Source: Anaspis maculata (Eukaryota > Arthropoda > Insecta > Coleoptera > Scraptiidae). Taken from it: a stretch of 64,000 bases of DNA. The stretch is from NCBI GenBank assembly GCA_949128115.1, contig CASBRS010000033.1, positions 1-64,000 on the forward strand. The letters are read 5' to 3'. The notes under the pieces were generated by a model that was given only the letters and a program-made list of their open reading frames with translations, had not been told where the DNA came from and did not search any database. A program made the position numbers and the translations under genes. Shown in pieces: positions 45,950 through 57,542 of this stretch; the stretch's first letter is position 1; each line of letters begins with the position of its first letter.

Positions 45950-46713
45950 CCTTTCAGTGGGCGCTAGAAAATTGTAACGTAAAGGGGCGCGCGCGGTCTC
46001 TGAGTCCGCGCTCATTTTTAATCAAATTCTGGCCGTTTTTTGAAGATCTGATTGGTAATAATGCCTAAGAAATCAAGAAAAATCAGTTTTTAATTAAGAA
46101 AATTGATTTTACTTATGGTAAAATGTAAACAGATCCATAAATTCTCATGAATTGAGTAATGATGTAAACTATAGAAGACGAAAATTATGCGAACGTTCAA
46201 CCCGAGGTTCAACCCAAAAAATTCAACAAACAAACAAAATAAACAATTAGTTGATAGGTTGTTTATTTTTTTGGCATTTTTAACATACGAAAGTGATATA
46301 TTTCAGACACATAGATTTATGACACTTCACTCCGAAATAATTTAAGCGTCGATTTATTTTCCGGTCACTTATTTTTGATTTGTTTGACTATAAATCATAT
46401 CCCTACACTTACTATACTATAATTACATGTGTACGTCTGCTTTTGAATCAGATATGAGCAGTATTCACTAGTTTGCAAAGTATTTCAATGTAAAATTTTG
46501 AATGTTACAAGGAGAAGCGCACGCGGTCTCTTACATCGCAGTGCCACTATAAGCAAAAAAACTCTTTCATTTAAGTCGAAATTGCATACTAGGGCGTATT
46601 TGGTATAATTGGGAGGGTAGTGAGAGACGCAAGTCTCTTCTTGCAAAAATTACGGAAATATGAGCAAAAATAAGAAGGTGCTGACTCACAGACCGCGCGC
46701 GCCCGATCAAAGG
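45950..46713. mobile_element. 764-bp TTAA-flanked non-autonomous element
   Basis: TTAA at 45946-45949 and 46714-46717. Ends are CCTTTCAGTGGGCGC and, inverted, CCTTTGATCGGGCGC. A strong subterminal motif, gcgcgcgcggtctctgagtc, lies near 45987-46006 on the left and inverted at ~46681-46703; a third similar copy (cgcacgcggtctcttac) is internal near 46515. The TTAA duplication suggests mobilisation by a piggyBac-type enzyme. The ends differ from those of the piggyBac at 23660-25160, so another family would be responsible. Confidence 0.75.
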
Positions 46714-46816
46714 TTAAGTACATGGTAGAGGATGAAATTCTTAATCGATAACAGCTTTGAAATTTCATGAATTAATTTTTTCAACCCCAAAACCTATCTT
46801 TACTGCACTAATGTCA

Positions 46817-47440
46817 AAGCTTGATTTGACGAAACGTGCTATTTCACAATAAAAATTAGGCTGCGATCAGAATGTAGCTTCGAATTGGTATTTTAATCAT
46901 TTTAAGGCATGAAAATAGTTTTATCTATCAATCAAAATTAAGGAAACCAAAATCGGAGCCGTATTTTGGTCATGACTTTTTTTTTCTCCGACAATGCGAG
47001 CTTTCGAAATCAAATTTCTACACATGTATATACGTTTTGGAACAAAATTACCGTTTGACTTTGAAACAGCGACATGAACTTCTAGTTATGAAATTCATCA
47101 ATCAAATAGTTCAATGGAACAATCTAGGTCAAAATTGTGTTCATGGGTGTTTTTGAACTACGATGGAAATAAAGCTACAAAACGAGCTACAAAACGTTTT
47201 TATAGATCGAAACGAGGATCGAAACTTCGCGTTTTTTTGCGAAATTTATTTCGCATTGTCGGAAGAAAAATTATGATTGTCATGACTAAAATACGGCTCC
47301 GATTTTAATTCCCTTGATTTTGTTTGATAGAGAAAACTATTTTCATGCCTGAGAATGATTCAAGTACCAATTCAAAGCTATACATTCTGATCGTACCCTA
47401 ATGTTTTGTGAAATGGCACATTTCGTCAAGGGTACCACAA
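46817..47440. repeat. Long inverted repeat (foldback), ~200-bp arms
   Basis: Left arm 46817 to about 47015 (gacgaaacgtgctatttcac, cggagccgtattttggtcat) is repeated inverted at about 47235-47440 (atgactaaaatacggctccg, gtgaaatggcacatttcgtc), roughly 85-90 percent alike by eye. The ~220-bp middle contains no recognisable gene. Target duplication not resolved. Confidence 0.8.
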
Positions 47441-47548
47441 ACATCAAAAAGGGCACAAAAACCATTTTTTTTAAACCGGTTTAAACACGTCTATATCAAA
47501 ATTTCATACTAATTTTTGGAATTGAGAGTGCCATTTAATTTTTGACGG

Positions 47549-47618
47549 CCCGCTAGTCGAGTAGGCTGCGTGTTCGCTTGGCAAGCAGAGCTCCCGGGTT
47601 CAATTCCCGGGCAGGAGG
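47549..47618 (+). tRNA. tRNA-like sequence (Ala GGC-like), probably pseudo or SINE head
   Basis: cgctagtcgagtaggctgcg resembles a D-arm. tgttcgcttggcaagcaga could be an anticodon arm with a TTGGCAA loop (GGC at 34-36), and cccgggttcaattcccggg is a perfect T-arm with box B (ggttcaattcc). Acceptor pairing is imperfect and the anticodon stem has a mismatch, so a working tRNA gene is doubtful. No CCA is encoded and no T-run terminator follows immediately. It may be the promoter head of a tRNA-derived SINE or a lone relic. Confidence 0.4.
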
Positions 47619-47619
47619 T

Positions 47620-48031
47620 CAGGGTGTTGTGCTGTTCAAACGGAATTTTTCAAATTGTACTTTACTCAATAAAATGCAGCAAACTCCTATGGCACAAGAA
47701 GTGCCGATAAAAAGGAAAACAAACTTTGAAAAACTTTAAAATCAGAAATGATATCAAACATGTCAAAAAAGGTGTAAGTCACGGTTTATCATGCCACTTG
47801 GTAAAAAAATCGCACTTCGCCCCTTCGCGGTCTCCTGGTACGCCACTGGTGCATCACATTCTCTGGGAACTTATTGCATTGGGTTCCTCGACCTTGAAAA
47901 TATGAGGTCCAATGGAAAAAATATGAAAAAAGGAACGATTCCAAAAATGGTAACTTCTTGCACCTTCCAGCTCCCACAGAAAAAATGCCAAGCCTCGCAC
48001 AGATGGGGACTTTCAGTATGTTGTTTACCAT
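47620..48031. other. Unassigned sequence downstream of the tRNA-like element
   Basis: The first part (gctgttcaaacgg...caataaaatgcagc) could be a SINE body, but I see no second copy in the window. Overlapping frames near 47790-48070 lack domains. Confidence 0.35.
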
Positions 48032-48112
48032 CAAAGGAACCCGCACGATTCTTATGGAAAATGGCTCCCGGTTAAATTCCCTGAAGTTTTGATATGTTGT
48101 AGCTCATGATAT

Positions 48113-48633
48113 TGTTACGATATTCCGCGTACGGGTTCGAATATAAATAAGACGATCGATTTAGAACACACACTGTTTATTTCGGCGTACTACTACAATA
48201 AATGCCAACAATTATCCACTTGGAATTATATCGCAGGTACTTCGCTTGTTTCGCCCGCGTTAACACTTCGCCTTCCAATTCAATACTCCCCGAGCTGCCG
48301 GCTGATGCCTTATGTAAGGCCTCCGAATAATGTTCCCGAGCCTTCTGTCTACTTACAGCAAATTCCATAGTGCCTGGCATATGCGGTTTCTAGACCATTC
48401 CTGAATAATCACACACACCTTCCGTGTGCTTTCCATGTGTTCTGGAATCGGCGCCTCCGCCAAACTGGACTGTTGTGCCTTGATCGAACGTTCGAGTCTC
48501 CATTGAGTTTCACATACACGAACGCTCTGGAATGCACCAGATCGCTCCAGACTTCTACACTGCGATCTAATGAATGGAAGGATCCAGAAAGGTCGAGTGT
48601 TTACCAATATGTACGGGGTCGCCGCTCGTAACA
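48113..48633 (-). mobile_element. Solo LTR (Gypsy-like) inside one arm of the palindrome
   Basis: 521 bp with inverted ends TGTTACGA / TCGTAACA, i.e. TG...CA, flanked by ATAT at 48109-48112 and 48634-48637. The opposite palindrome arm (about 49805-49830) runs uninterrupted through the same place, giving an empty-site comparison. In minus orientation an AATAAA motif (aaataaacagtgtg) lies near the 3' end, which is where an LTR polyadenylation signal belongs. No internal coding region flanks it, consistent with LTR-LTR recombination. The superfamily is inferred from end sequence and 4-bp duplication only. Confidence 0.72.
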
Positions 48634-49098
48634 ATATACTAATCAAATACTGTGAATCCCAAACTCAAATGATGGACAGTTTTTCACCCACAGGGGGTTG
48701 AAGTTGAAGGTTTTGATGGCTTCAAAATGATATTATGACGTTAATGGAAGCTTTTTATTTGGTTTCTCCTCAAGATGTGTTTCATGCTGAATGTATTAAT
48801 TTGACAGAAGAATATCAACCCCCTTCTCTACCCCCAACTCCTATCTAGCATCATAAAATGCAAGATTACTCCCAAAAGCCATACGGATGGCTTCTGTGAT
48901 TTAAATTATGAATTTTGACATGAAAATTATTTTCCGCCCCTAATGTTACCATGTTACCCGATTACCCAATTTTCCTCAGTTAATTTGACTGAATTTTTGG
49001 TATTGTGTTCTTCTAATTCTGCTGAACAAAAAGTTCACATTCCACAACTTATTCCTATAAACAGTTTTTGTTCTATAGGGGACTGAAGTTCAATATTT

Positions 49099-49350
49099 CG
49101 ATGGCCCCTAATTAGACTAGCGTAACTCGTGAGACACGGTTAGAACTAGTGTATCTCTGCGCTTACCAAATGAACTAGCGTATCTCTGCGTTTACCAAAT
49201 GAACTAGCGTCCCTCCCATTAGATTTACACAGGCTATACGCTAGTTCATTTGGTGAACGCAGAGATACGCTAGTTCATTTGGTAAACGCAGAGATACGCT
49301 AGTTCTAACCGTGTCTCACGAGTTACGCTAGTCTTATTAGGGGCCATCGA
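49099..49350. repeat. Central hairpin with ~31-bp direct repeats in each arm
   Basis: Arms from tcgatggcccctaat and attaggggccatcga enclose gactagcgtaactcgtgaga and its complement, then repeated units of gaactagcgtatctctgcg plus ttaccaaat, twice or more per arm. The loop of about 30 bp is near 49208-49238 (gtccctcccattag). The inner arms are more alike than the outer palindrome arms, suggesting that they are younger or gene-converted. Confidence 0.9.
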
Positions 49351-49892
49351 TTTATGCTCTCAAATATTTAAATTCAGTCTCCTGTAGAACGAAAACTGTT
49401 CATAAAAATAAGTTTTAGCCTGGAAACTTTTTGTTCAGCAGAATCAGAAGTACACAATACCAAAAATTCAGCCAAATTAACTAAGGAAAATTGGAAAATC
49501 GGCACCTCAACATTAGGGGTGGAGAATAATTTTCATGTCAAAATCCATAATTTAAATCACAGAATCCATCTGCATGGCTTTTGAGAGTAATCTCGAATTT
49601 TGTGATGGTAGATAGGAGTGGAGGAGGGGGTTGATATTTTTCTGTCAATCAAATACATTTAGCATGAAACACAACTTGAAGAGAAACCAAATAAAAAGCT
49701 CTTATTTACGTCAGAAAATCATTTTGAAGCCGTCAAAGCCTCCAACTTCAACCCCCTGTGGGTAAATAACTGTCCATTATTTAAGTTTGGGATTCACGGT
49801 ATTTATTAAGTATCTCATGAGCTACAACATATCAAAAATTCAGAGAATTTAACCGGGAGCCATTTTCCATAAGAATCGTGCGGGGTCCTTTG

Positions 49893-51552
49893 GAAGGGAT
49901 CCTCAAATTTCAAAATGTTCTCTAATTTACTCCGGGTTTCATCGGAATTTTGCATTTCTTTCCTGGGCTATAGGCTTGCTCCATCAAGAGGTTTCAAACT
50001 AGTCAGAGCCAATAGGAATCGAGGAAACCAGTTTCTAAACTGATTTGGGTTCTTCTCATTGACACTGGCTAGTTTTAGTCCGGACGTTAGTGGGAAATAT
50101 GGGTTTTAGAGTGCAGTGGAAAAAAATTGTTGAAAAATCGTAAATAATCGTGAACCATAACTGGTGGACTCATGTTAATCAGGAGATTGATGACTGATTC
50201 CATGCTCAAGAAGATGCTGCAAACAGTTTTGGAATATCTTGAGGCATTTTCGAAATACGCAGGAAGAAGAAGACATTGCTTGAATTTTTTTTCCAATAAA
50301 TCTGCTGTTTTTGAAGATATCGAGCTGCAAGTTTATATTCCGACAAACAATTATGTTTTTAATGAAACGCAATGTGAAGCCATCGACAAAGCCTGCTAGA
50401 TTCGGAACTGAAATCTTCAACTTTTTCTTCCATCGTGAACGCCATCTTCAAATTGCCCTTTCTGGAGATGTTGAAAAAACAACAGGTAGGTACCTAACGA
50501 CTTAGGTAATTGGACACACACGATCGTTTTATTATGAAAAACCAGGTCCTGAATCGCGGCAATGACCTTTTCTCCCAAGAAACGTTATCAAGCTCGTTTT
50601 TCTTGATCGCCCTCGACTTACTAGTACTAGCGGTTCACAACATAATCTGGTAGGTACAATCCTGCATTTTGTTATACAAACAAGAACTTCGGCACAATTG
50701 TTCCTAGATCCAAAATGGATAATTTGGCCCGCTGCTTTTCTCGATTACACCCTGCTGGTCCGGGATTTGGGGGGTATAAGGGGTACATGACTATTTTTTG
50801 CTGCAAGCACTGAACGCTGCTATTGAATCATGTTTGATGTTATTTCTGGATAACTAGAGCCTGCATGCTGATCACGATGTCTCCATTGTCAGAATGATGC
50901 GCCTGTCGGAAGACAATGTAGAGCTGTCAATTTTACGATGGGGGCTTCCTGAATTAATAAATTTTGATCATCCAAGGGGATGTTTGGAGTATCGTTTCTG
51001 ACATAATCGAGGTCTGCGAACTCATTTCTTTTTGTAAAAATGTAATTGGTTTGAAACTTTGCAAAATGTGTTGGGTCAAAATTATGATTATTGATTTTCA
51101 AACATTTACAATTCGCATTGACTCCACTTTTGTTGCACTTTTGATTAGGCTGTGCTAGCGAGTCACAATACCGCCATTATCGAGGCGCTGCGCTCGGTAG
51201 AAGTCGAGTTATGAAGGATTTATTCGAATTGGAAAAGTTCTTGAAAGTCGCTGCAGTGGCCATTCAAAAAAGAGTGGAATATAATTTCGACCGCCTTTAG
51301 ACCCAGAGAGTCAACTTTTTTGCATAAAAATGAAACTCTGTCAATATTAAGGGGGGGTCATGAAATGGGGATTTTGTACTCTCTGGTCCACAAGCACTCG
51401 CCTTGAACCTCAAAAAAATACATTTCAGCATAAAATGATGACGCCGATGCGATGCTGTCATCGCTGAAGCGATACGTCAACCAGAAGCCGAGTGGGGGCT
51501 GTAACTCTTTGTACTTGGGGTGCGCGTCTTGAATTAGGTTAGTTTGGTCTTG
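49893..51552. other. Intergenic, no gene recognised
   Basis: Short overlapping frames near 50090-50505 on both strands have no domain. A segment near 50980-51040 (gtttggagtatcgtttct, gaggtctgcgaactcatttc) is a diverged relative of the foldback arm at 51557-51630. Confidence 0.4.
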
Positions 51553-51556
51553 AAAT

Positions 51557-51770
51557 ATGATGTGTTGGGTATCATTTCTTCTGTTTTTTAGGTCGCTGAT
51601 TTCATTTCTTGATTCAAAATTTTGATTGACTCACAAGCAGAGTTGTAGCTGTCCTTAGTACATAGGAGATATCCCCCTCTCCCCGAATTCTAACCCAATC
51701 AAAATTTTGTATTGAGAAATGGAATCAGCGACCCAAAGAACATTAGAAAAAATGATGCCCAACACATCAT
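51557..51770. repeat. 214-bp inverted repeat
   Basis: atgatgtgttgggtatcatt ... aaaattttgattg pairs with caatcaaaattttg ... aatgatgcccaacacatcat. Arms are about 75-80 bp with a few mismatches and a ~60-bp loop. MITE-like, target duplication not resolved. Confidence 0.8.
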
Positions 51771-52025
51771 ATCGACGTGCGAATGTAAGAACATCCTAAC
51801 TTGAAAATCGCTACTTTTCAGGAGAGCCGAAACAAGATTTATTGTTTGAAAAATTGATAACGATCGACCGGAATGACTGACCCTTACAAAATTCAGTAGA
51901 ATACTGCCTCATTATGTGAACTTTCAATTTCCGTCCCTAAACTTGGCAATTTCAATATTTTTCAACTGATTTTGGCAATTTTATCGAGTTAGGATTATAC
52001 CGTTCTAAGTTTACGGGAACGGTTA

Positions 52026-52173
52026 AATCCTAACTTGAGATAGGATGATAATTTTCTATTGCGAATTATACCTGTTCGCTTAAACATACGTGCTAATATC
52101 ATCCTAACTTAAGATAGGATGATAATTTCCTTAACAAACTATACCTATATGCCAGAAACTACGTGCATAAATC
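52026..52173. repeat. Two ~74-bp tandem units with palindromic core
   Basis: Each unit begins atcctaactt(g/a)agatagga, itself close to palindromic, and continues tgataatttyc...ttataccy...acgtgc. Extra partial copies of the atcctaacttga core lie near 51790 and (as gttaggat) 51987. Confidence 0.75.
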
Positions 52174-53413
52174 AGAAATTTTAGGTATATTGAGCATGTA
52201 GGTATACGCTTTTCAGTGTTAATCGGATTTTTGGATATAGTGGGGGGGTTAGCGGAATGGTCTGTGCATTTTGTGATCAAAGCATTGAATTTGGCATACT
52301 TGTTCAGAAGACCCTCTTTCGCAATTCCAGATGTGGCGCCATGCAAGATTTTGCGCCAGAGACGCTGTATTGCGGTTAATATACCTGCTAGGGGTAAATT
52401 CTGCAAGAATGGTTCCTGGCCGGTCTCTGGTACCACAGTCGGTATTTTTTAGTTCTGTTTAGTTAAAACTACATGTAAAAATGAGTGAGGAGTACATTTT
52501 CACAAGCAAAATTCCAAATGCTGCCTTTATACGTTGTTTCAATACATTTTAAGCCCAACTTTGAAAAAAACTTGGTAAAAAAATTGCCAATACCTCGGCA
52601 AAAATATGAACGTCCTGAAACTTTGACACTCTGTCCAGAATTATGTACCCTACTACATATCTAAAATTGCCAAAAATCGCACCCCGAGGCTTCGAGTTAT
52701 TGGAGGGGGAGTAAAAAATTGCAACTCAAAATGAAAGGTATAGAACCCGATAGAACCCGTCAATCCAATGGATGCAAATACGTCGTAGTTCGACGCATCA
52801 CAACCAGTTGATACAATTTCAGCACAAAAAATGTCGATCATTGTTGAAGGGGGGTCGTGGGGAAGGGCGAAACTCGGCTGGGTGGCTCTTTTTCTTCCTG
52901 GGCCATGAAGAATCGATCCCGACAAGATTGGTATCTTTTCCGACTGAATTCAATGTCCTAAACTTGAATCCGATGTGTAAATTTGGATAAAAACAAGTTC
53001 GAACAAGTTAACTTGAGAAAACCTGTTTTTTCTTTGACAATTTTCACGAAACTTTTTTTTACTGTTAAAGGTATTCATCTATAGAAATATTTCAGAGGCC
53101 ATTAGATTGAACTGTATTTTTAACGGAAATTATCCATTCGATCTGTAATTTTGTTTTCCGACATAGAAAAAACCGATTTGAACTTTAGTCGGCACTGCCC
53201 GGCGTCTACTAATGACCAGAACACTACAGCATGCACCTTCAAGTAATAACTCAATACCCGGCATTGCGATTTATGACGATTTTGTTTATGTTTTAGGGAA
53301 TTCAGTTCTGCACAGATCCTCGAACTTTCAGAGATTAGTTATGATTTTTCAGATAGTTTGGGCTATTTTCATTTAAAGAACTGGCGCTTCAGCTATAATA
53401 ATACTTTCTCAAC
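52174..53413. other. Intergenic, no gene recognised
   Basis: Opposed frames at 52131-52452 and 52653-52990 show no domain; they are likely chance frames. No repeat structure noticed. Confidence 0.4.
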
Positions 53414-56058
53414 CTTGAGGTCAGATAAATCACTTTTTATTTTCTTGTATATACAAGAGGATGCGAAGTTGACATGTTTTGTGTCCTAACCTGTTATTTG
53501 GCATTCCCAAAATCCTATTATGAAGTCAATTTTCCGAATTCTCAATATTGGGTTGATTGGTAGGCTAAGAAGTAGGTATTTTTTAACATTCAGTTAAGAC
53601 GTACTTTTTTCAATGTCCAACTGTAGTGGACGTGGTAGGAAAAAACAAGTTGCAAATTATGATAAAGGCAAATCCTTTTGCAGGATCGTAACTAAGACTT
53701 GAATGCACGATTTGACCCGCAGTGCTTTTATTTTCGTCCCTTAGGATTTGAATAGCGCCCCTTTTTCAAAATGACGGATTTTATCTAGGGGCAGAAGGTA
53801 TCAAATGGCCTGGTGATGTCCAGCTTCGTTAAAATATATGGAGCTATGTCTCGATCGATTTCTGGGACATCAAATACTTTTTAAAAAAATGGTGGAGCAT
53901 TGACATCTGTCGCAGGCAAATCTGGTGGAGGCGCCAAAATGAATTTGGTACGGTCATAAGAAAATTGCTGTAACATTTTTATTTTTCAACCGATTTCAAC
54001 ACAAGGTATCTCATTTTGTAGAAAAGTAAATTCTTCTTGTTATCTGATACCTTTCATGGAAAAAGACATTTAAGAATGTTGAAGAAAAAAATTAAAAATA
54101 ATTTGAGAAAAAAAAGATTTTTTTTATTTTTTTATTCTCATGAAAATTGCCCCATTTGTAGATTTTGATGTGCTTTTTCTAAATTTGCACTTTTCCGATT
54201 GAGATCTTTGCAGTGCGTACCGCCATGTTGAAAAAATGATATCTGAAGAGATGTTTTTGACAATAACTAAATTCAAGTCCATGCGAGATTGAAATGTTTA
54301 TGGACGTATGAAAGTACATTCAATTCTCCACGATTTGACACTTGAACCATCTCTGTGCGACTCGGGGTTCTTGAGCTAGAGCTTCCGGAAGTATCAATTT
54401 TCGGTGTTGAATAGTGACCGCGCCTACCAGATTTCACCACTGGATCACCACCATGTTTTATTCAAATTACCCAACGATAACGCGTCGTCATTTATCTCAA
54501 ATCATGAACATTGATGGACCTGGCACAGCCCCAAGAGGTGATTTTCAATTCTTTTGGAACCGAAAATTTATACTTCCAGGAGGTCTAGCTCAAGAACCGT
54601 GGATCGCAGAGAGCTGGTTCAGATGTCAAACTGTGGAGGATTGAATGCGCTTTCATATGTATATGAACATTTCAATGTCACAAGGGCCAAAATTGATACA
54701 TTTTCAAAAACTTCTTTTCAGACATCATTTTTTCAATATGGCGGCGCGTTTTGCAAAGATATGAGTCGGAAAAGTGCAAGTTTGGAAAGGGCACATCAAA
54801 GTCTACAAATAGGGCCAATTGCATGAAAATAAAAAAATGTTGAAAATCTTTTTTTTCAAATTATTTTTTTAATTTTTTTTCAACATTCCTCAACGTCTTT
54901 TTTCAATGGAAGGTATAAGGTGACAAGAAGAATTCACTTTTTCACAAAATGAGATATCTTGTGTTGAAATCCGTTGCAAAATAAAAATGTTACAGCAATT
55001 TTCTTATGGCAGTAGTAAATTCCTTTTGGCGCCTCCACCAAATTTGCCTGCGGTAGATGGCAATGTTCCATAATTTTTTTAATTAGTGTTTGATGTCCTA
55101 GAAACCGATTGAGACATAGCTCCATATATTTTAACGAAGCTGGACATCACCAGGCTATTTGATACCTACCTTCTGCCCCTAGATAAAATCCGCCATTTTG
55201 AAAAAGGGGCGCTATTCAAATCCTAAGGGACGAAAAGAAAAGCACTGCGGGTCAAATAGTTCATTCAGGTCTCAGTTGTAACCCTGCCGAGTGGTCTGCC
55301 TTTATCATCATTTGCAACTTAAATTCCCTATTTCGGTTGTACCACGTCCACTACTGGATGTTATTGAAATAATCGCAGGGGTGTATAGACTGAACTATTT
55401 TCTAAACATTATGTCGAGGAAATCAATCCTAAACCGTACATGGACAGTACAAAAATTATTTTTCTACCGGTCGGTCGAATTGCGATGCCTACAACGCCCG
55501 TCAGGGAGAACGCAGAACGCTGAGCATCGCCAGCCTAAACTAGTATGAAAACAGCCTAAACAAATTCAAAACTGACTGAAACTCTGAGTGCTGACTTAGA
55601 ATTGAATGTCGAACCACATAATGAGTGTTTCAGGCAGTTTTAAATTCGTTTAGGCTGTTTTCATACTATTTTAGTCTAGCGATGCTCAGCGTTCTCCCTG
55701 ACGGGCGTAGTAGGCATCGCAATTCGACCGACCGGTAGATAAATAATTTTTGTACTGTCCATGTACGGTTTAGGATTGATTTCCTCGACATAATGTTCAG
55801 AAAATAGTTCAGTCTATACACCCCTGCGATTATTTCAATAACATCCAGTTGGACATTGAAAAAAGTACGTCTTAACTGAATGCTAAAAAATACCTGGATC
55901 TTAGCCTACCAATCTGCCCAAAATTGAGAATTTGAAAAATTGACTTCATAATAAGATTTTGGGAATGCCATATAACAGGTTAAGACACAAAACATGCCAC
56001 CTTTGCGTCCTCTTGTGTATATAAAATAATGAAAAGTCATTTCTCTGACCTCCCGAAG
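53414..56058. repeat. 2.6-kb foldback with a smaller foldback nested in its right arm
   Basis: The left arm from cttgaggtcag (53414) to about 54400 pairs with the right arm from about 54555 to ctgacctcccgaag (56058) once the 495-bp insert at 55354-55848 is removed. Matching landmarks: tatatacaagaggatgcg, ttttttcaatgtccaact, agtggacgtggta, gcccctttttcaaaatg, ttaaaatatatggagctatg, tctggtggaggcgcca, gtgcttttct..tttgcactttcc. Divergence is about 10 percent plus indels. The loop is roughly 150 bp. No transposase. Exact ends are uncertain by about 20 bp. Confidence 0.88.
55354..55848. mobile_element. 495-bp foldback MITE nested in the larger foldback
   Basis: Starts ctggatgttattgaaataat and ends attatttcaataacatccag; arms of ~230 bp are about 95 percent alike, with a loop near 55590-55620. 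The left arm of the host foldback (near 53620-53640, caactgtagtggacgtgg) lacks it, which shows insertion after the host palindrome formed. The host sequence is cut near ccacta/cagttgg; the target duplication is not clear. Confidence 0.85.
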
Positions 56059-57340
56059 AAATTATTTTTTTCAAGCAAGAAGGATGGGAGAGACGTGGCG
56101 ACCAATACCATCGAGATTCACAATGGAGTCACATCATCTCCATTGGAGTCATACAACGAAATTGAAAGATGGTTTGGTAGGAGTTCTTGGACCGTCAACT
56201 TGACAGGGCCCCCTGCGGCCCCCTAAGGGGAAGCTTTTGTGCTTCCCCTTCTAATATCGTTCGTTAGGCCTTGTAGAACACTCATGCAAAAGGAATTTTC
56301 TGTATCATTAAATGCCGTATAGGAATGGCTACCAACCCCACTATCCGGAACATCGCTTTCCAGTAATTTCCTGAGATGACTACACAGCCACAGTAAAGAA
56401 ATTGTCACTGGCACTCGGAAATGTAGTCAAGAGGATTTTGAAATGGAAGCAAGTGCTAGTGATCCGCCCCAGAATTCGAAATTGTGTTGAGAAATGTGCG
56501 GGTACACCTCTACACCATCTTGAAAAATTCATCCGAGGAAGAGAATCAGTTTTAAATTAAAAAGTTTATTATTGTAGTTCACATTTTTGTATTGTAACAT
56601 TGTAGTAACATCCATGTACCATGTAGATGCTCTGAAGAATAAGCCCTAATAAATTGGGGCGAAATATATCAGCCGGTTGAGGGAAGGACGTTTTTCATTC
56701 CGATGAGGACGAAGGGGGGAAACCAGAAGGAAACAGGGAAAATCTCGGGGAGCCACTTGGGAACAAGATACGGGTTACAACGCTCTCTGAACCCGGAAAT
56801 TTTTCCCAAAAACTGAAAGCAAAACAAGATTAAAACATAACCTCACACCTTGGGGTCCTCTTACCATCATCATCGACAAGCACACAGCGCACCCTTGTGG
56901 GTGGCAAAGACTTCTATTTTGATGCCATTTTCGGGGAGGATGCTGCCTCGAAGGACATCCGCCAGCTAAGGACGACGTCCTAGACATGAAATCCATCAAA
57001 TCCAAGACGTATTTTTCAACGTACCGGTCGTTTCAGCGCCCACATTATATTATTGAGACCGACACCCTGGGTCTAGAATGTCCGCATTAGCTGTTGGATC
57101 CTTTAGGCAGAATCTCTTCGAGAACAGGAATTCTTGTTGATATTTCATCACGATGAAAACGAAGCGCGAGTTTTAAACTTGAAAAGTGTCAGTCGAGGTG
57201 ACAGTTCATTTTAATTATAAATCCTAACCGTCAAGTTCAAGGTCAAATTGTCATCTGTAAAGTTGTTTCGGACAGTTCCGTGATTGGCCACCTGGCGCTG
57301 GGATCTTAAATTCAATCGCCAATACATCATTTTCTATTAA
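56059..57340. other. Intergenic, no gene recognised
   Basis: Holds a small hairpin (56224-56251, aaggggaagc / gcttcccctt). Frames at 56029-56226 (plus) and 56775-57005 (minus) have no domain. Confidence 0.4.
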
Positions 57341-57347
57341 ATGTGCT

Positions 57348-57542
57348 AAAAAGTCGCAATTGACAGGAAAAAGTCGCAATTGCCAGAATAAAGTGGCAAT
57401 TGCCAGAATAAAGCGGCAATTAACAGAAAAAGTCGCAATTGCCGGAATAAAGTGGCAATTGACGAAAGAAAGTCGCAAATGGCAGAATAAAGTCGCAATT
57501 GCCAGAATAAAGTGGCAATTGACAGAAAACAGTCGCAATTAC
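57348..57542. repeat. ~21-bp minisatellite
   Basis: About nine units close to aataaagtcgcaattgccag, with tcg/tgg/cgg and aca/cca/cga variants. It is open in several frames only because the unit length is a multiple of three. Confidence 0.95.

Larger units (their letters stand above)
48032..49892. repeat. 1.9-kb imperfect palindrome (foldback element)
   Basis: The left arm starts caaaggaacccgcacgattc; the right arm ends gaatcgtgcggggtcctttg. With the solo LTR removed, the arms pair over about 600 bp or more each: landmarks ggctcccggttaaattc, gttgtagctcatga, gtgaatcccaaact, caaccccctgtgggt, acaataccaaaaattcag. Divergence is roughly 10 percent by eye. The centre is a dense short-repeat hairpin (49099-49350). 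No coding capacity. Confidence 0.88.

Noticed and set aside
56224..56251. Hairpin followed by pyrimidines, resembling a bacterial terminator
   Set aside because: The window is eukaryotic, and there is no gene upstream that it would serve.
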